A stretch of 64,000 nt of DNA from assembly GCF_000337675.1 (NCBI RefSeq), contig NZ_AOIB01000013.1, positions 360,489 through 424,488 of the forward strand, read 5' to 3'. This DNA comes from Natronococcus amylolyticus DSM 10524 (lineage in GTDB: Archaea > Halobacteriota > Halobacteria > Halobacteriales > Natrialbaceae). Position numbers and translations under genes: made by a program. Numbering within the stretch: position 1 is the first letter of the stretch; every line of letters starts with the position of its first letter. Below are positions 26,170 to 34,305 of the stretch, one piece after another. The notes beneath the pieces are model-generated. The model saw only the letters and a program-made list of their open reading frames with translations, was not told where the DNA came from and did not search any database.

Positions 26170-26976
26170 ATGTCAGGAAACGAAACCGCATCGGCGGGAC
26201 AAGACGAGCCCGCCGATTCAGACGCACGCACCGCTCTCGAACAGAACCCGCAGGGACAGCAGCTGCTGTCACGACTACTGCACGTCGATTTCCGGGCAGG
26301 AGCCCGCGACTCAATCGGAATCCTGTTGGGACTCATCCCGTTCGCGCTCGTGTTCGGGATCGCCGCCGACGGCGCGGGGTTATCGATCCTCCAGACGGTT
26401 GTGATGTCTGCAGGAATCTTCGCGGGCACCGCACAGCTCGTCATGGTCGAGTTGGTGGCTACGAACGCGGGGCTCGCGATCATCGTCCTCACCGGACTCG
26501 TCATCAACCTCCGGATGCTCATGTACTCGGCCTCCATCGCGCCGCATTTCACCGAGTACGGAAAACGAACGCGGGCGTATCTCGCGTACTTCCTCACCGA
26601 CCACGTCTACGCGGTGTCGATCGGGGAGTACGCCAACGAGTCCCGTGATCGAGACAAGCGCCTGTACTACCTCGGGCTCGGGGTGAGCATCTGGCTCGTC
26701 TGGGTCATCACGACGGTGATCGGGTACGTCCTCGGAGCCGGCATCCCGGCCTCGCTGAACCTTCAGTTCGCGATCCCGCTCGTCTTCCTCGCGATTCTCG
26801 TGCCGGCTATCGACGCGTATCCCCAGCTCGTCGCCGCGCTCACGAGCGCGCTCGTCGCGATCGCCGCGGCGCTCGCCGTCTCCCAGACCGGGCTCCCAGA
26901 GGGTGCTGATCTGCTCATCGCCGCGGGCGTCGGGATCGGTGCCGGCGTCGCGGCCGAGGAGGTGATGGACCGATGA
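26170..26976 (+). CDS. azlC: AzlC family branched-chain amino acid exporter, large subunit
   Basis: A 268-residue AzlC-type permease with about seven hydrophobic helices after an acidic N-terminal tail. The family region FRAGARDSIGILLGLIPFALVFG and the AGTAQLVMVEL motif are clear. AzlCD pairs export branched-chain amino acids or analogues. The start MSGNETASAGQDE at 26170 is preferred over 26080. The next gene azlD overlaps it by four bases (ATGA). Its presence inside an aromatic catabolic block is unexplained. Confidence 0.9.
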   Translation: MSGNETASAGQDEPADSDARTALEQNPQGQQLLSRLLHVDFRAGARDSIGILLGLIPFALVFGIAADGAGLSILQTVVMSAGIFAGTAQLVMVELVATNAGLAIIVLTGLVINLRMLMYSASIAPHFTEYGKRTRAYLAYFLTDHVYAVSIGEYANESRDRDKRLYYLGLGVSIWLVWVITTVIGYVLGAGIPASLNLQFAIPLVFLAILVPAIDAYPQLVAALTSALVAIAAALAVSQTGLPEGADLLIAAGVGIGAGVAAEEVMDR

Positions 26977-27311
26977 ACGGGTACTCGATGCTCAGTATCT
27001 GGGGCGTTATCGTCGCGATCGCCGTCGCCACCTACCTCATTCGGTTGTCGTTCATCCACCTGTTCGGTCGGGTCAACCAGGTTCCCAGAAGGGTCAAACG
27101 CTTCCTGAAGTTCGTTCCCGCAGCGGTGCTGGCGGCGCTCGTCGCCCCCCAGCTCGTTACGCCGAGTGCGGCGGTCACCGAGATGGTCCTCGACGAGCGC
27201 CTGCTTGCGGGTGCCGTCGCCGCCGGCGTCGCGTGGTGGCGGGGTGATATTCTGTTGACGATCATCTCCGGGATGGTCGCCCTCTGGACGTTCCAGTTCC
27301 TTCTCTTCTGA
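26973..27311 (+). CDS. azlD: AzlD family transporter small subunit
   Basis: A 112-residue protein with four hydrophobic segments; the motif VATYLIRLSFIHLF and the RRVKRFLKFVPAAVLAALVAP region match AzlD. It forms the exporter with AzlC, whose gene it overlaps by ATGA. The stop is at 27309-27311, 59 bases before the dehydrogenase gene, so the downstream beta-oxidation genes could be read through from the same promoter. Confidence 0.9.
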   Translation: MNGYSMLSIWGVIVAIAVATYLIRLSFIHLFGRVNQVPRRVKRFLKFVPAAVLAALVAPQLVTPSAAVTEMVLDERLLAGAVAAGVAWWRGDILLTIISGMVALWTFQFLLF

Positions 27312-27370
27312 ATGGTGTCGGGTTTCGGGAACGGAAACGGCTTTGACCCGCCTCGTTCTATGCGTCGCGT

Positions 27371-28252
27371 ATGCGAGTCGCAGTACTTGGAGCTGGCACG
27401 ATGGGCCACGGGATCGCACAGGTAACCGCAATGGCGGGTCACGACGTCGTCGTCCGGGATATCGAGACGGAGTACGTCGAGGACGGGCTCGAGTCGATCG
27501 ATTCGAACCTCGAGGGCGGCATCGAACGCGAGAAGGTCACCCGCAAGGAGGCCGACGCGGCGCTCGAGCGTCTCTCGGGAACGACGGATCTCGGCGAGGC
27601 GGTCGAGGGGGTCGACCTCGTCGTCGAGGCCGTTCCCGAAGACGTCGACCTGAAGAAAGGAACGATGGAAGACGTCGAAGAGCTGGTCGACGACGAGACG
27701 GTGATCGCGACGAACACCTCGTCGCTGTCGGTCACGGAGATCGCAAGCGCCGCGGAACGCGACGGTCGCGTCATCGGCCTTCACTTTTTTAATCCCGTCC
27801 ACATCATGCAGCTCGTCGAGATCGTCGTCGCCGAACAGACCAGCGAGGAAACCCTCGAGTTCGCCCGGGAGTTCGTCGAGGATATCGGGAAGACCCCCGT
27901 CGAGGTCACCGACTCGCCCGGCTTTGCGTCCTCTCGGCTCGGCGTCGCCCTCGGCGTCGAGGCGATCCGGATGGTCGAAGAAGGCGTCGCCGACCCGCGG
28001 GACATCGACGCCGCGATGGAGCTCGGCTACAACCACCCGATGGGACCGATCGAACTCGGCGACGTCGTCGGACTCGACGTTCGCCTCGACATCCTCGAGT
28101 ACCTCCGCGAGGAATTCGGCGAGCGATTCCGACCGCCCCAGGCGCTCAAGCGGAAGGTCCGTGCGGGTAAGCTGGGCAAGAAGACCGGTGAGGGGTTCTA
28201 CGTCTGGGAGGACGGCGAGATCGTCGGCGTCAGCGGGGAGGTGGACGAATGA
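27371..28252 (+). CDS. 3-hydroxyacyl-CoA dehydrogenase (PaaH/Hbd type)
   Basis: A 293-residue NAD-dependent dehydrogenase. N-terminal Rossmann motif VLGAGTMGHGIAQVTAMAG; ATNTSSLSVTEIA, the signature GLHFFNPVHIMQLVEIV with the catalytic His, and PGFASSRLGVAL are all typical. It oxidises 3-hydroxyacyl-CoA and is the PaaH candidate. Overlap with the following hydratase gene by ATGA indicates a joint operon. The C-terminal KLGKKTGEGFYVWEDG is family-typical. Confidence 0.94.
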   Translation: MRVAVLGAGTMGHGIAQVTAMAGHDVVVRDIETEYVEDGLESIDSNLEGGIEREKVTRKEADAALERLSGTTDLGEAVEGVDLVVEAVPEDVDLKKGTMEDVEELVDDETVIATNTSSLSVTEIASAAERDGRVIGLHFFNPVHIMQLVEIVVAEQTSEETLEFAREFVEDIGKTPVEVTDSPGFASSRLGVALGVEAIRMVEEGVADPRDIDAAMELGYNHPMGPIELGDVVGLDVRLDILEYLREEFGERFRPPQALKRKVRAGKLGKKTGEGFYVWEDGEIVGVSGEVDE

Positions 28253-29094
28253 GCCTTCCCGAAAGTCCCGTCGACGGGACCGAAGCGATCGACAAGGTCG
28301 CCACGGACTGCGAGACGATCCACGCCAGCGTCGGCGACCGCGTTCCCGGCGTCGCGACGGTCACTCTCGATCGACCAGATGCGCGAAACGCGCTGAACGC
28401 ACAGGTTCGGGCCGAACTGAAGGACGTCCTCGCGGCGGTCGCCGACAGCGACGTCCGGGTCGTCGTCCTCACCGGCGCGGACGAGGCCAAGGCGTTCGTC
28501 GCCGGCGCCGACGTCGGCGAGTTCCGCGACCGGAGCGCTCTGGACCAGCGCGAGGCCTCGAGCCGCCCGCGGGTGTACGAGGTCGTCGACGACCTGCCCC
28601 AGCCCGTCATCGGTCGACTCAACGGGCACGCGCTAGGCGGCGGTTGCGAACTTGCCCAGGCCTGTGACGTCCGCATCGCCCACGAGCGCGCGAAGATTGG
28701 CCAGCCCGAGATCAATCTCGGCATCATGCCCGGGGGTGGCGGCACCCAACGCCTCCCTCGACTCGTCGGCGAAGGACAGGCGATGCGGTTAATCCTTTCT
28801 GGCGAACTGATCGACGCCGAGGAGGCCCACGAGATCGGTCTCGTCGACGGGGTCTGTGCGGATTCGGAGGCGCTCGACGAGGAGGTCTACGACCTCGCCG
28901 AGGCGATGGCCTCGAAGAGCCCCGTTGCGCTCGAGTTCGCAAAGAAGTCGGTGAAGGCGGCCTCGCGGATGGATCTCGAGCAGGGGATCGAGTACGAGGC
29001 GGAGCTGTTCGCCCAGCTGTTCGCCACCGAGGACAAAGACGAGGGGATCGACGCGTTCTTCGAGGATCGCGATCCCGAGTGGAACGGTCGATAA
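28249..29094 (+). CDS. Enoyl-CoA hydratase (PaaF-type)
   Basis: A 281-residue crotonase. Unlike the gene at 16898, both hydratase Glu residues are present: GGGCELAQACD and GQPEINLGIMPGGGG, so it should be a true hydratase. An N-terminal extension of about 30 residues precedes the core. It starts within the stop of the dehydrogenase gene. With that enzyme it would carry out the hydration and oxidation steps of phenylacetate or fatty-acid beta-oxidation. Confidence 0.93.
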   Translation: MSLPESPVDGTEAIDKVATDCETIHASVGDRVPGVATVTLDRPDARNALNAQVRAELKDVLAAVADSDVRVVVLTGADEAKAFVAGADVGEFRDRSALDQREASSRPRVYEVVDDLPQPVIGRLNGHALGGGCELAQACDVRIAHERAKIGQPEINLGIMPGGGGTQRLPRLVGEGQAMRLILSGELIDAEEAHEIGLVDGVCADSEALDEEVYDLAEAMASKSPVALEFAKKSVKAASRMDLEQGIEYEAELFAQLFATEDKDEGIDAFFEDRDPEWNGR

Positions 29095-29202
29095 CGTCTT
29101 GATTCTGGCCGATTCAGCCCGGCTCGGCCGAGACTGTTCGGCGGCGGAACGGACGGTGAGCTGGCGATACCTCGCGGACGAACTGGCGCTCGAAGGAAAA
29201 CG

Positions 29203-29210
29203 TATATATT
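29203..29210 (+). promoter_or_regulatory. TATA-like box for the MaoC gene
   Basis: TATATATT, 23-30 bases before the ATG at 29233, so the MaoC gene can be transcribed on its own as a leaderless mRNA. Confidence 0.55.
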
Positions 29211-29232
29211 ACACTTTCATGAACAACAGACC

Positions 29233-29691
29233 ATGGCATACAGTTACGAGCCACACCACTTCGAGGAGTTCGAAGAGGGCCAGGAGTTCGAAAGCGTCGG
29301 TCGAACCGTGACGGAATCCGATTTCATGATGCACTCGGCGCTCGCCGGCGACTGGACGGAACTACACACCAACAAGGAGTACGCGGAGGAGGGACCGTTC
29401 GACGGCCGGATCGCTCACGGCCCGATGACGTTCGTCCAGGCGACGGGCTTCGTCTACCGCACCGGTATCGTCGAGCGCACGGCGTACGCGTTCCTCGGCA
29501 TGAACTACATGGACCTCCCGAACCCAGTGTACATCGGCGACACGCTCTCGCTCGACATCGAGGTCACCGAGAAGAAAGACGTCGACCACGACGACGCCGG
29601 CATCGTCGTCCTCGATACGGTGATGACCAACCAGGACGACACCGTCGTCCTCGAGGGCGACATGAAGTTCCTGATCAAGCGCAAGGAGTAA
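29233..29691 (+). CDS. MaoC-like hotdog hydratase
   Basis: A 152-residue single-hotdog protein. The hydratase-2 active-site motif is present: SALAGDWTELHTNKEYA with the Asp and His pair, then GRIAHGPMTFVQATGF. MaoC proteins hydrate enoyl-CoA to (R)-hydroxyacyl-CoA; in PaaZ a related domain opens the oxepin ring. Without a PaaZ gene in the window, this protein may serve as the ring-opening hydratase; this is inference. It has its own TATA-like box. Confidence 0.88.
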   Translation: MAYSYEPHHFEEFEEGQEFESVGRTVTESDFMMHSALAGDWTELHTNKEYAEEGPFDGRIAHGPMTFVQATGFVYRTGIVERTAYAFLGMNYMDLPNPVYIGDTLSLDIEVTEKKDVDHDDAGIVVLDTVMTNQDDTVVLEGDMKFLIKRKE

Positions 29692-29772
29692 CGGCGAGGA
29701 CGTCCAGCCGCCCTCTCGGTCGCGTGTAACCGGTTTCGAGACGGGGACTCAAGAGACGCCACCGAAGGTGGA

Positions 29773-30642
29773 TTACAGTTCGAGGAACTCTTCGGCGTTC
29801 TCCCAGAGGATTCGTCGCTGTAGCTCCTCGTCGAACCCCAACTCTGCGAACTGCTCGAGCCAGCGTCCCGGCTCGAGCATGGGATAATCAGTCCCGAACA
29901 TCACTTTCTCGGAGAGGAGGGTTTTGGCGTAGTGGAGCACCTGGTCGTCGATGTACTTCGGCATCCACCCGGAGAGATCCATGTAGACGTTACCTTTCTG
30001 CTGGCAAATCGCGAGCTGTTCTTTTTCCCAGGGGTAGGCAGGGTGGGCGATGAGGATCTGGAGGTCGGGGTAGTTCGCGGCGACGTCGTCGATCAGCATC
30101 GGGTTGCCGTACTTGATCTTCAGTCCGCGACCGCCCGGCGAGCACGCGCCGAGCGTGGAGTTTCCGCCGTGGAAGACGACAGGAACGTCGAGATCCTCGA
30201 TCGTCGCCCACAGCTCTTCGTGTTCGGGAGCGGAGGGATCGAACCCCTGTGCAATCTGCTGGAACTTGAACCCGGAGAGATCTAGGTCCTCAACACACCG
30301 GGTCGCCTCCTCGACGCAGTCGTCTTTAAGCGGGTCGACCGATCCGAACCCGATGAAGAAGTCCGAGTACTCGTCGCGAACCTCGGCGACGTAGTCGTTG
30401 GGAACGGGTGGATTCCCCGTGTTCGTCTCCGCGTCCCAGCCGAGCAACACGGCCCGACCCACGCCGGCCTCGTGGTATTGCTCGATCATGTTCTCGTAGG
30501 TATCTGTCTCGAGATCGGCACCGAACCGATCGGCAGCGTCTTTCATCATCTGCCCGCCGGCGTCGTGAAGGAACTCGCTGGTCGGCTGGTGAGCGTGCGT
30601 GTCGATTGCGCGCGGCTCGTCGGCAGGGATAGTCGGGCCCAT
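29773..30642 (-). CDS. Amidohydrolase-2 family metal-dependent hydrolase (decarboxylase-like)
   Basis: A 289-residue TIM-barrel hydrolase. HxH motif DTHAHQ near residue 15, metal-ligand His in FHGGNS and AHPAYPWEKEQ, and the late Asp in MFGTDYPMLEPGR are typical of amidohydrolase-2 enzymes, which include gamma-resorcylate and ACMS decarboxylases as well as lactone hydrolases. The start was set at 30642 (MGPTIPADEPRAIDTHAH), as the upstream part is not halophile-like. It may act on an aromatic or lactone intermediate of this block. Confidence 0.8.
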   Translation of the reverse strand: MGPTIPADEPRAIDTHAHQPTSEFLHDAGGQMMKDAADRFGADLETDTYENMIEQYHEAGVGRAVLLGWDAETNTGNPPVPNDYVAEVRDEYSDFFIGFGSVDPLKDDCVEEATRCVEDLDLSGFKFQQIAQGFDPSAPEHEELWATIEDLDVPVVFHGGNSTLGACSPGGRGLKIKYGNPMLIDDVAANYPDLQILIAHPAYPWEKEQLAICQQKGNVYMDLSGWMPKYIDDQVLHYAKTLLSEKVMFGTDYPMLEPGRWLEQFAELGFDEELQRRILWENAEEFLEL

Positions 30643-31246
30643 ACGGTAGCCGTTCGTGCCGACGGTACATATGTGTGATTGATGATCGAATTGAGAACGG
30701 GAGGAGAACGGACTGAACCTCGAGTGAGGGGACACTTATACTGCTCGTATCGATACCCGTCGGGAGAAGGTCTCCCCCCTCCGCGGATCCGCAGAAGGAA
30801 CCAGACATCCACACTCTAATAGCAATAATATTATGATATCGCTAAGCTACCAGTCTCAAATAGTGTCGGGGCGAGCTCGGTCTGGACGAGCGGATATGAG
30901 TGTGAAACCAGCATTTCGGGTTTTGATACCGTTCTAATGCGCTTTTCGATAGATACGGGCTACCCGAACGTACGGAACGGAACTCAGACGAGGAAACCGA
31001 CTTTGGATAGCGACAACTCCCACTTGTGGTCTTTTCAGGCGTTCAGTGGCCTGTTTGAAGAGCAGGCTGATTAATGGGACCGACGAGTCTCGTTCGCCCT
31101 CGGAGAGAGGTGTAATATTCTAGTGTAGATATTATATTTGTTAGACCGATGGCTGAGGATCGAGACGAGAGTGCTATCGACGCGTGGGATCGAGCCAACG
31201 TACCTCGATACGAGGGCTCTTAGTCTCCACTCGAGAACCCCCTCCT
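30643..31246. other. Long AT-rich intergenic region
   Basis: About 600 bases without a recognisable gene, markedly AT-rich for this genome (for example AATAGCAATAATATTATGATATCGC around 30819-30843, and GTAATATTCTAGTGTAGATATTATATTTG near 31111-31140, quoted in parts of at most that length). An ACATATGT box at about 30667-30674 lies 25-32 bases before the hydrolase ATG (minus strand). Remnants of a mobile element are possible, but no ends or transposase were seen. Confidence 0.4.
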
Positions 31247-32011
31247 ATGCAGCTACCACCGATCGGACTCGGCACGATGGGAATCGAGGATCCCGATACG
31301 ATCGCGACGGCCCTCGAGTGCGGCTACGGACACCTCGATACGGCCCAGATCTACGGAAACGAGACCGTCGTCGGCGAGGGGTTGGCACGGAGTTCGGTCC
31401 CTCGCGAGGACGTCATCGTCGCGACGAAGGTGTGGGCCGACAGTCTCGAGCCCGACGCCGTTCGCCGGACGACCGAAGAGAGCCTCGAGCGACTCGGCCT
31501 CGACGGCGTCGACCTCCTGTACGTCCACCGTCCGATCGAGGCCTACGAGCCCGAGCGGACGCTGCCTGCCTTCGACGGTCTCTACGAGGAAGGAACGATC
31601 GACGGCGTCGGTCTGAGCAACTTTTCGATATCGGAACTCGAGACCGCCGCCGACGTCCTGGAGGCGCCGATCGCGGCCCACCAGGTCGAGTACCACCCGC
31701 TGTTCCAGCCCGGGGACCTGCTCGAGCACGCCCGCGAAAACGGCTATCCGCTGGTAGCTTACTCGCCGCTGGCGAACGGCCGCGCGGGCGAGATCGAGGC
31801 GGTCGTCGACGTCGCCGAGGCCTACGAGACCACCCCCGAGGCGGTCTGTCTCGCGTGGCTGGTCGCCAAAGAGGGCGTCGTCCCGATCCCGAAAGCGAGC
31901 AGCCGCGAACATCTCGAGGCGAACCTCGAGGCGCTAGAACTCGAGCTCGCATCCGAGGATCTCGAGCGAATCGACGCAGTCGAACGAACCGAGGAGCTGT
32001 TTCCGGAGTAG
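31247..32011 (+). CDS. Aldo/keto reductase
   Basis: A 254-residue NAD(P)H-dependent reductase. Motifs: GLGTMGIEDPD, GYGHLDTAQIYGNE with catalytic Asp and Tyr, the Lys in VIVATKVWAD, HRPIEAY in place of the usual xxH, and the NADP-binding end VPIPKASSREHLEANLEA. It reduces carbonyl compounds; the substrate is unknown. It is slightly shorter than the usual 270-280 residues. The start at 31247 (MQLPPIGLGTMG) fits the family N-terminus. It is the last gene before lysA. Confidence 0.9.
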   Translation: MQLPPIGLGTMGIEDPDTIATALECGYGHLDTAQIYGNETVVGEGLARSSVPREDVIVATKVWADSLEPDAVRRTTEESLERLGLDGVDLLYVHRPIEAYEPERTLPAFDGLYEEGTIDGVGLSNFSISELETAADVLEAPIAAHQVEYHPLFQPGDLLEHARENGYPLVAYSPLANGRAGEIEAVVDVAEAYETTPEAVCLAWLVAKEGVVPIPKASSREHLEANLEALELELASEDLERIDAVERTEELFPE

Positions 32012-32445
32012 GAGGAGTTCTCACGGCAGTGACGACGATAGCAGTCCTGCTCACACGGACACAGGAGATCGCCACACCCTCCCCACCCGATTTCTGCTCA
32101 CGGGCTATCAACCGTTCGCACGGTCCGCGGAACCGGAGGTTCCGCGCGACGCTCGCTCCGCTGTCGCTCGCTCATCCACTGGAAGACGCGCTGCGTCTTC
32201 CAAGCCGTTCGCTCGCATGGCTCGCAAAGACCTCGCGCAGCATCGTCAACCGTCCTTACTGGCGTTCGGACGGCCGACAGCGCGCGCCACCGCAGATCGA
32301 GTGGATGGCTCGACATGATGCGTAGTCCGCCTGTACGTAGCGGTGGGTTACTGGCCATCTCGAGCACCGGAGCACTTCTTCCAACCGCCGAGACGAGCAC
32401 GGCAAACCCAAACCCTTGTTTCGTCGCGGTCACTCGAGACGAACG
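32012..32445. repeat. Intergenic region with perfect 3-base-loop hairpins before lysA
   Basis: About 430 bases with no gene. It contains CGCGGAACC/GGTTCCGCG (32126-32146, loop GGA) and TGGAAGACGC/GCGTCTTCCA (32180-32202, loop GCT), separated by GCTCGCT-type repeats. The pattern resembles the clusters at 9.8 kb and 40.95 kb. It marks the second edge of the block between dapD and lysA. No clear TATA box for lysA was found. Confidence 0.5.
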
Positions 32446-33681
32446 ATGACCGACCTCGCCGATTCGCCGGCCGTGCGCCGGCTGGCCGACTGGGACCACG
32501 AGCGACTCGAGGGCCTTGCCGACGAGTACGAGACGCCACTGTACGTGATGGATCTCGGCCGCGTCAAGGAGAACTACACCCGTTTCTCGGAGGCCTTCCC
32601 GGACGCCGAGGTCATGTACGCCGCGAAGGCCCACACGGGGAAGGCGGTCCTCGAGGCCGTCCTCGAGGCCGGCGCCGACATCGAGTGTGCCGCCTGGGGT
32701 GAGCTCCAGCGCTCGATCGACGCCGGTGCGGATCCCAACACCCTCCAGTATACCGCCGTCAACCCGCCGGATCACGATCTGAACTACGCCACGGATCTCG
32801 CCGCCGATGCGCCCGGCCTGACGATCACCATCGGTGCGACCGACACGCTCGACCGACTCGCCGAGCGCGGCTACGACGGCCGGGTCGCCATTCGGATCAA
32901 CCCCGGAATCGGGACGGGTCACCACGAGAAGGTCGCCACCGGCGCCGACGCGAAGTTCGGGATTCCCTACGAGCAGGTGCCCGAAGTCGCCGACCGCGTC
33001 CGCGAGGAGTTCGAGCTCGTCGGGCTCCACGCTCACGCCGGCAGCGGCGTCCTGACCGAGGGCCTCGAGGAACACTGCCAGGCCATCGAACGAGTCGGCG
33101 AGATGGCTCGCCGGGTCGGTGACGCGGACCTCGAGTTCGTCGACGTCGGCGGCGGCTACGGCGTGCCCTACCGCGAGGACGAGGATCCCTTAGATCTCGA
33201 GAAGACCTCGAATATGGTCCGCGACGCAGTGGGCGAACTGGAGGCGACGCTGAAACTCGAGCCCGGCCGCTACGTCGTCGCCGATGCAGGCCTCATTTTG
33301 AGCGAGGTGAACACGATCAAGGAGGCTCCCGACACCACAGTCGTCGGCATTGACGCCAGCCTGGCGACGCTGATCCGCCCGGCGATGTTCGGCTCCTACC
33401 ACCCGATGTACAACGTCAGCGCACCCGGACGCGATCCCCACCCCGTCACGGTCGGCGGGCCGGTCTGTACCAGCGCGGACGTCTTCGCCCACGACCGCCC
33501 GGTCGCCCGCCCCGAGCGCGGGGACGTCCTCGCGATCGGCAACGCGGGCTCGTACGGCTACGAGCTGGCCAGTCAGTTCCACTCCCAGCCCCGCCCCGCG
33601 GAGGTCGCACTGGAGGACGGCGAGGCCCGGATTGTCCGCCGTCGGGAGAGCCTCGAGGACGTGACGCGAGTGGAGCAGTAG
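32446..33681 (+). CDS. lysA: Diaminopimelate decarboxylase
   Basis: A 411-residue PLP enzyme that converts meso-diaminopimelate to lysine. The PLP Lys is in VMYAAKAHTGKAV; GLHAHAGSGV, the glycine loop VDVGGGYGVPY and the EPGRYVVADAG motif follow, and the C-terminal GGPVCTSADVFAHD supplies the active-site Cys. NAGSYGYELASQFH closes the domain. The ATG at 32446 (MTDLADSPAVRRLADWD) is supported by the coding character that begins there. It would normally follow dapD but lies 16 kb away. Confidence 0.95.
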   Translation: MTDLADSPAVRRLADWDHERLEGLADEYETPLYVMDLGRVKENYTRFSEAFPDAEVMYAAKAHTGKAVLEAVLEAGADIECAAWGELQRSIDAGADPNTLQYTAVNPPDHDLNYATDLAADAPGLTITIGATDTLDRLAERGYDGRVAIRINPGIGTGHHEKVATGADAKFGIPYEQVPEVADRVREEFELVGLHAHAGSGVLTEGLEEHCQAIERVGEMARRVGDADLEFVDVGGGYGVPYREDEDPLDLEKTSNMVRDAVGELEATLKLEPGRYVVADAGLILSEVNTIKEAPDTTVVGIDASLATLIRPAMFGSYHPMYNVSAPGRDPHPVTVGGPVCTSADVFAHDRPVARPERGDVLAIGNAGSYGYELASQFHSQPRPAEVALEDGEARIVRRRESLEDVTRVEQ

Positions 33682-33740
33682 CTCAGCCCGCAACTCCATC
33701 GAATCCGAACTGTCAGGCCTGTAGGACGGGTGTGTAGGGG

Positions 33741-33747
33741 TTTTAAA
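33741..33747 (+). promoter_or_regulatory. TATA-like box of the SPW protein gene
   Basis: TTTTAAA, 25-31 bases before the ATG at 33772. Confidence 0.5.
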
Positions 33748-33771
33748 CCGCTCGAGCCCGTCGACTATCGT

Positions 33772-34179
33772 ATGAGCACTGTGAGTGAACGACAGTCGAC
33801 ACGAACGGGGCGGTTGCCGCCCGTTCCGCGCCTCGCCGGGCTGGCAGCGGTGCTCGGCACCTGGGTCTTCTGGTCGGGCGTGTTCGTGACGGGCTTTGGC
33901 TGGATCGTCACGAACAACGTCCTCGTCGGCGCCGCCGCGGCCGCGTTCGCGGCCTACACCGCGGCGCGTCCGTCGGGCGGTCGGCTCCCGGCGCCGGTCG
34001 GCCCGCTGATCGTTCTCGTCGCGGGAGCGTGGACCGTCGCGGCGCCGTTCGTCTTCGGCATCGAGATGGGGATCCTGTTCTGGAGCAACGTCGTCGCGGG
34101 CGCGCTCGTCGCCGTGCTGGCGGCGGCCTGCCTCTACGGAGGCCGGAAGCTCGAGACGGATACCCCGACGACCACGTAG
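33772..34179 (+). CDS. SPW-repeat-type small membrane protein
   Basis: A 135-residue membrane protein with four hydrophobic segments in two repeats: GLAAVLGTWVFWSGVFVTG with WIVTNNVLVGAAAAAF, then LIVLVAGAWTVAAPFVFG with ILFWSNVVAGALVAVL. The paired W-x-x-P/S and W-(x)-N-x-x-x-G pattern is that of the SPW repeat family, whose function is unknown. It has its own promoter-like box. It occupies the place between lysA and dapE where dapF might be expected in a lysine cluster. Confidence 0.75.
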   Translation: MSTVSERQSTRTGRLPPVPRLAGLAAVLGTWVFWSGVFVTGFGWIVTNNVLVGAAAAAFAAYTAARPSGGRLPAPVGPLIVLVAGAWTVAAPFVFGIEMGILFWSNVVAGALVAVLAAACLYGGRKLETDTPTTT

Positions 34180-34305
34180 CGCGTTCTCTCGAGGACGGGG
34201 TTCCGGATTCGAACGCCAGCGGATCTCGACGAAAGCGGAGGCTTATGACTCGCCGCCGGAAACTGACGGTATCGACGCGCCGTCGCTCGACGACGGCGGA
34301 TATCC

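Noticed and set aside
30643..31246. AT-rich gap as an insertion sequence remnant
   Set aside because: No terminal inverted repeats, target duplication or transposase fragment could be seen.
34200..34290. T-arm-like GGCGTTCGAATCC on the minus strand, suggesting a tRNA
   Set aside because: The flanking bases do not form a T-stem, acceptor stem or anticodon arm.
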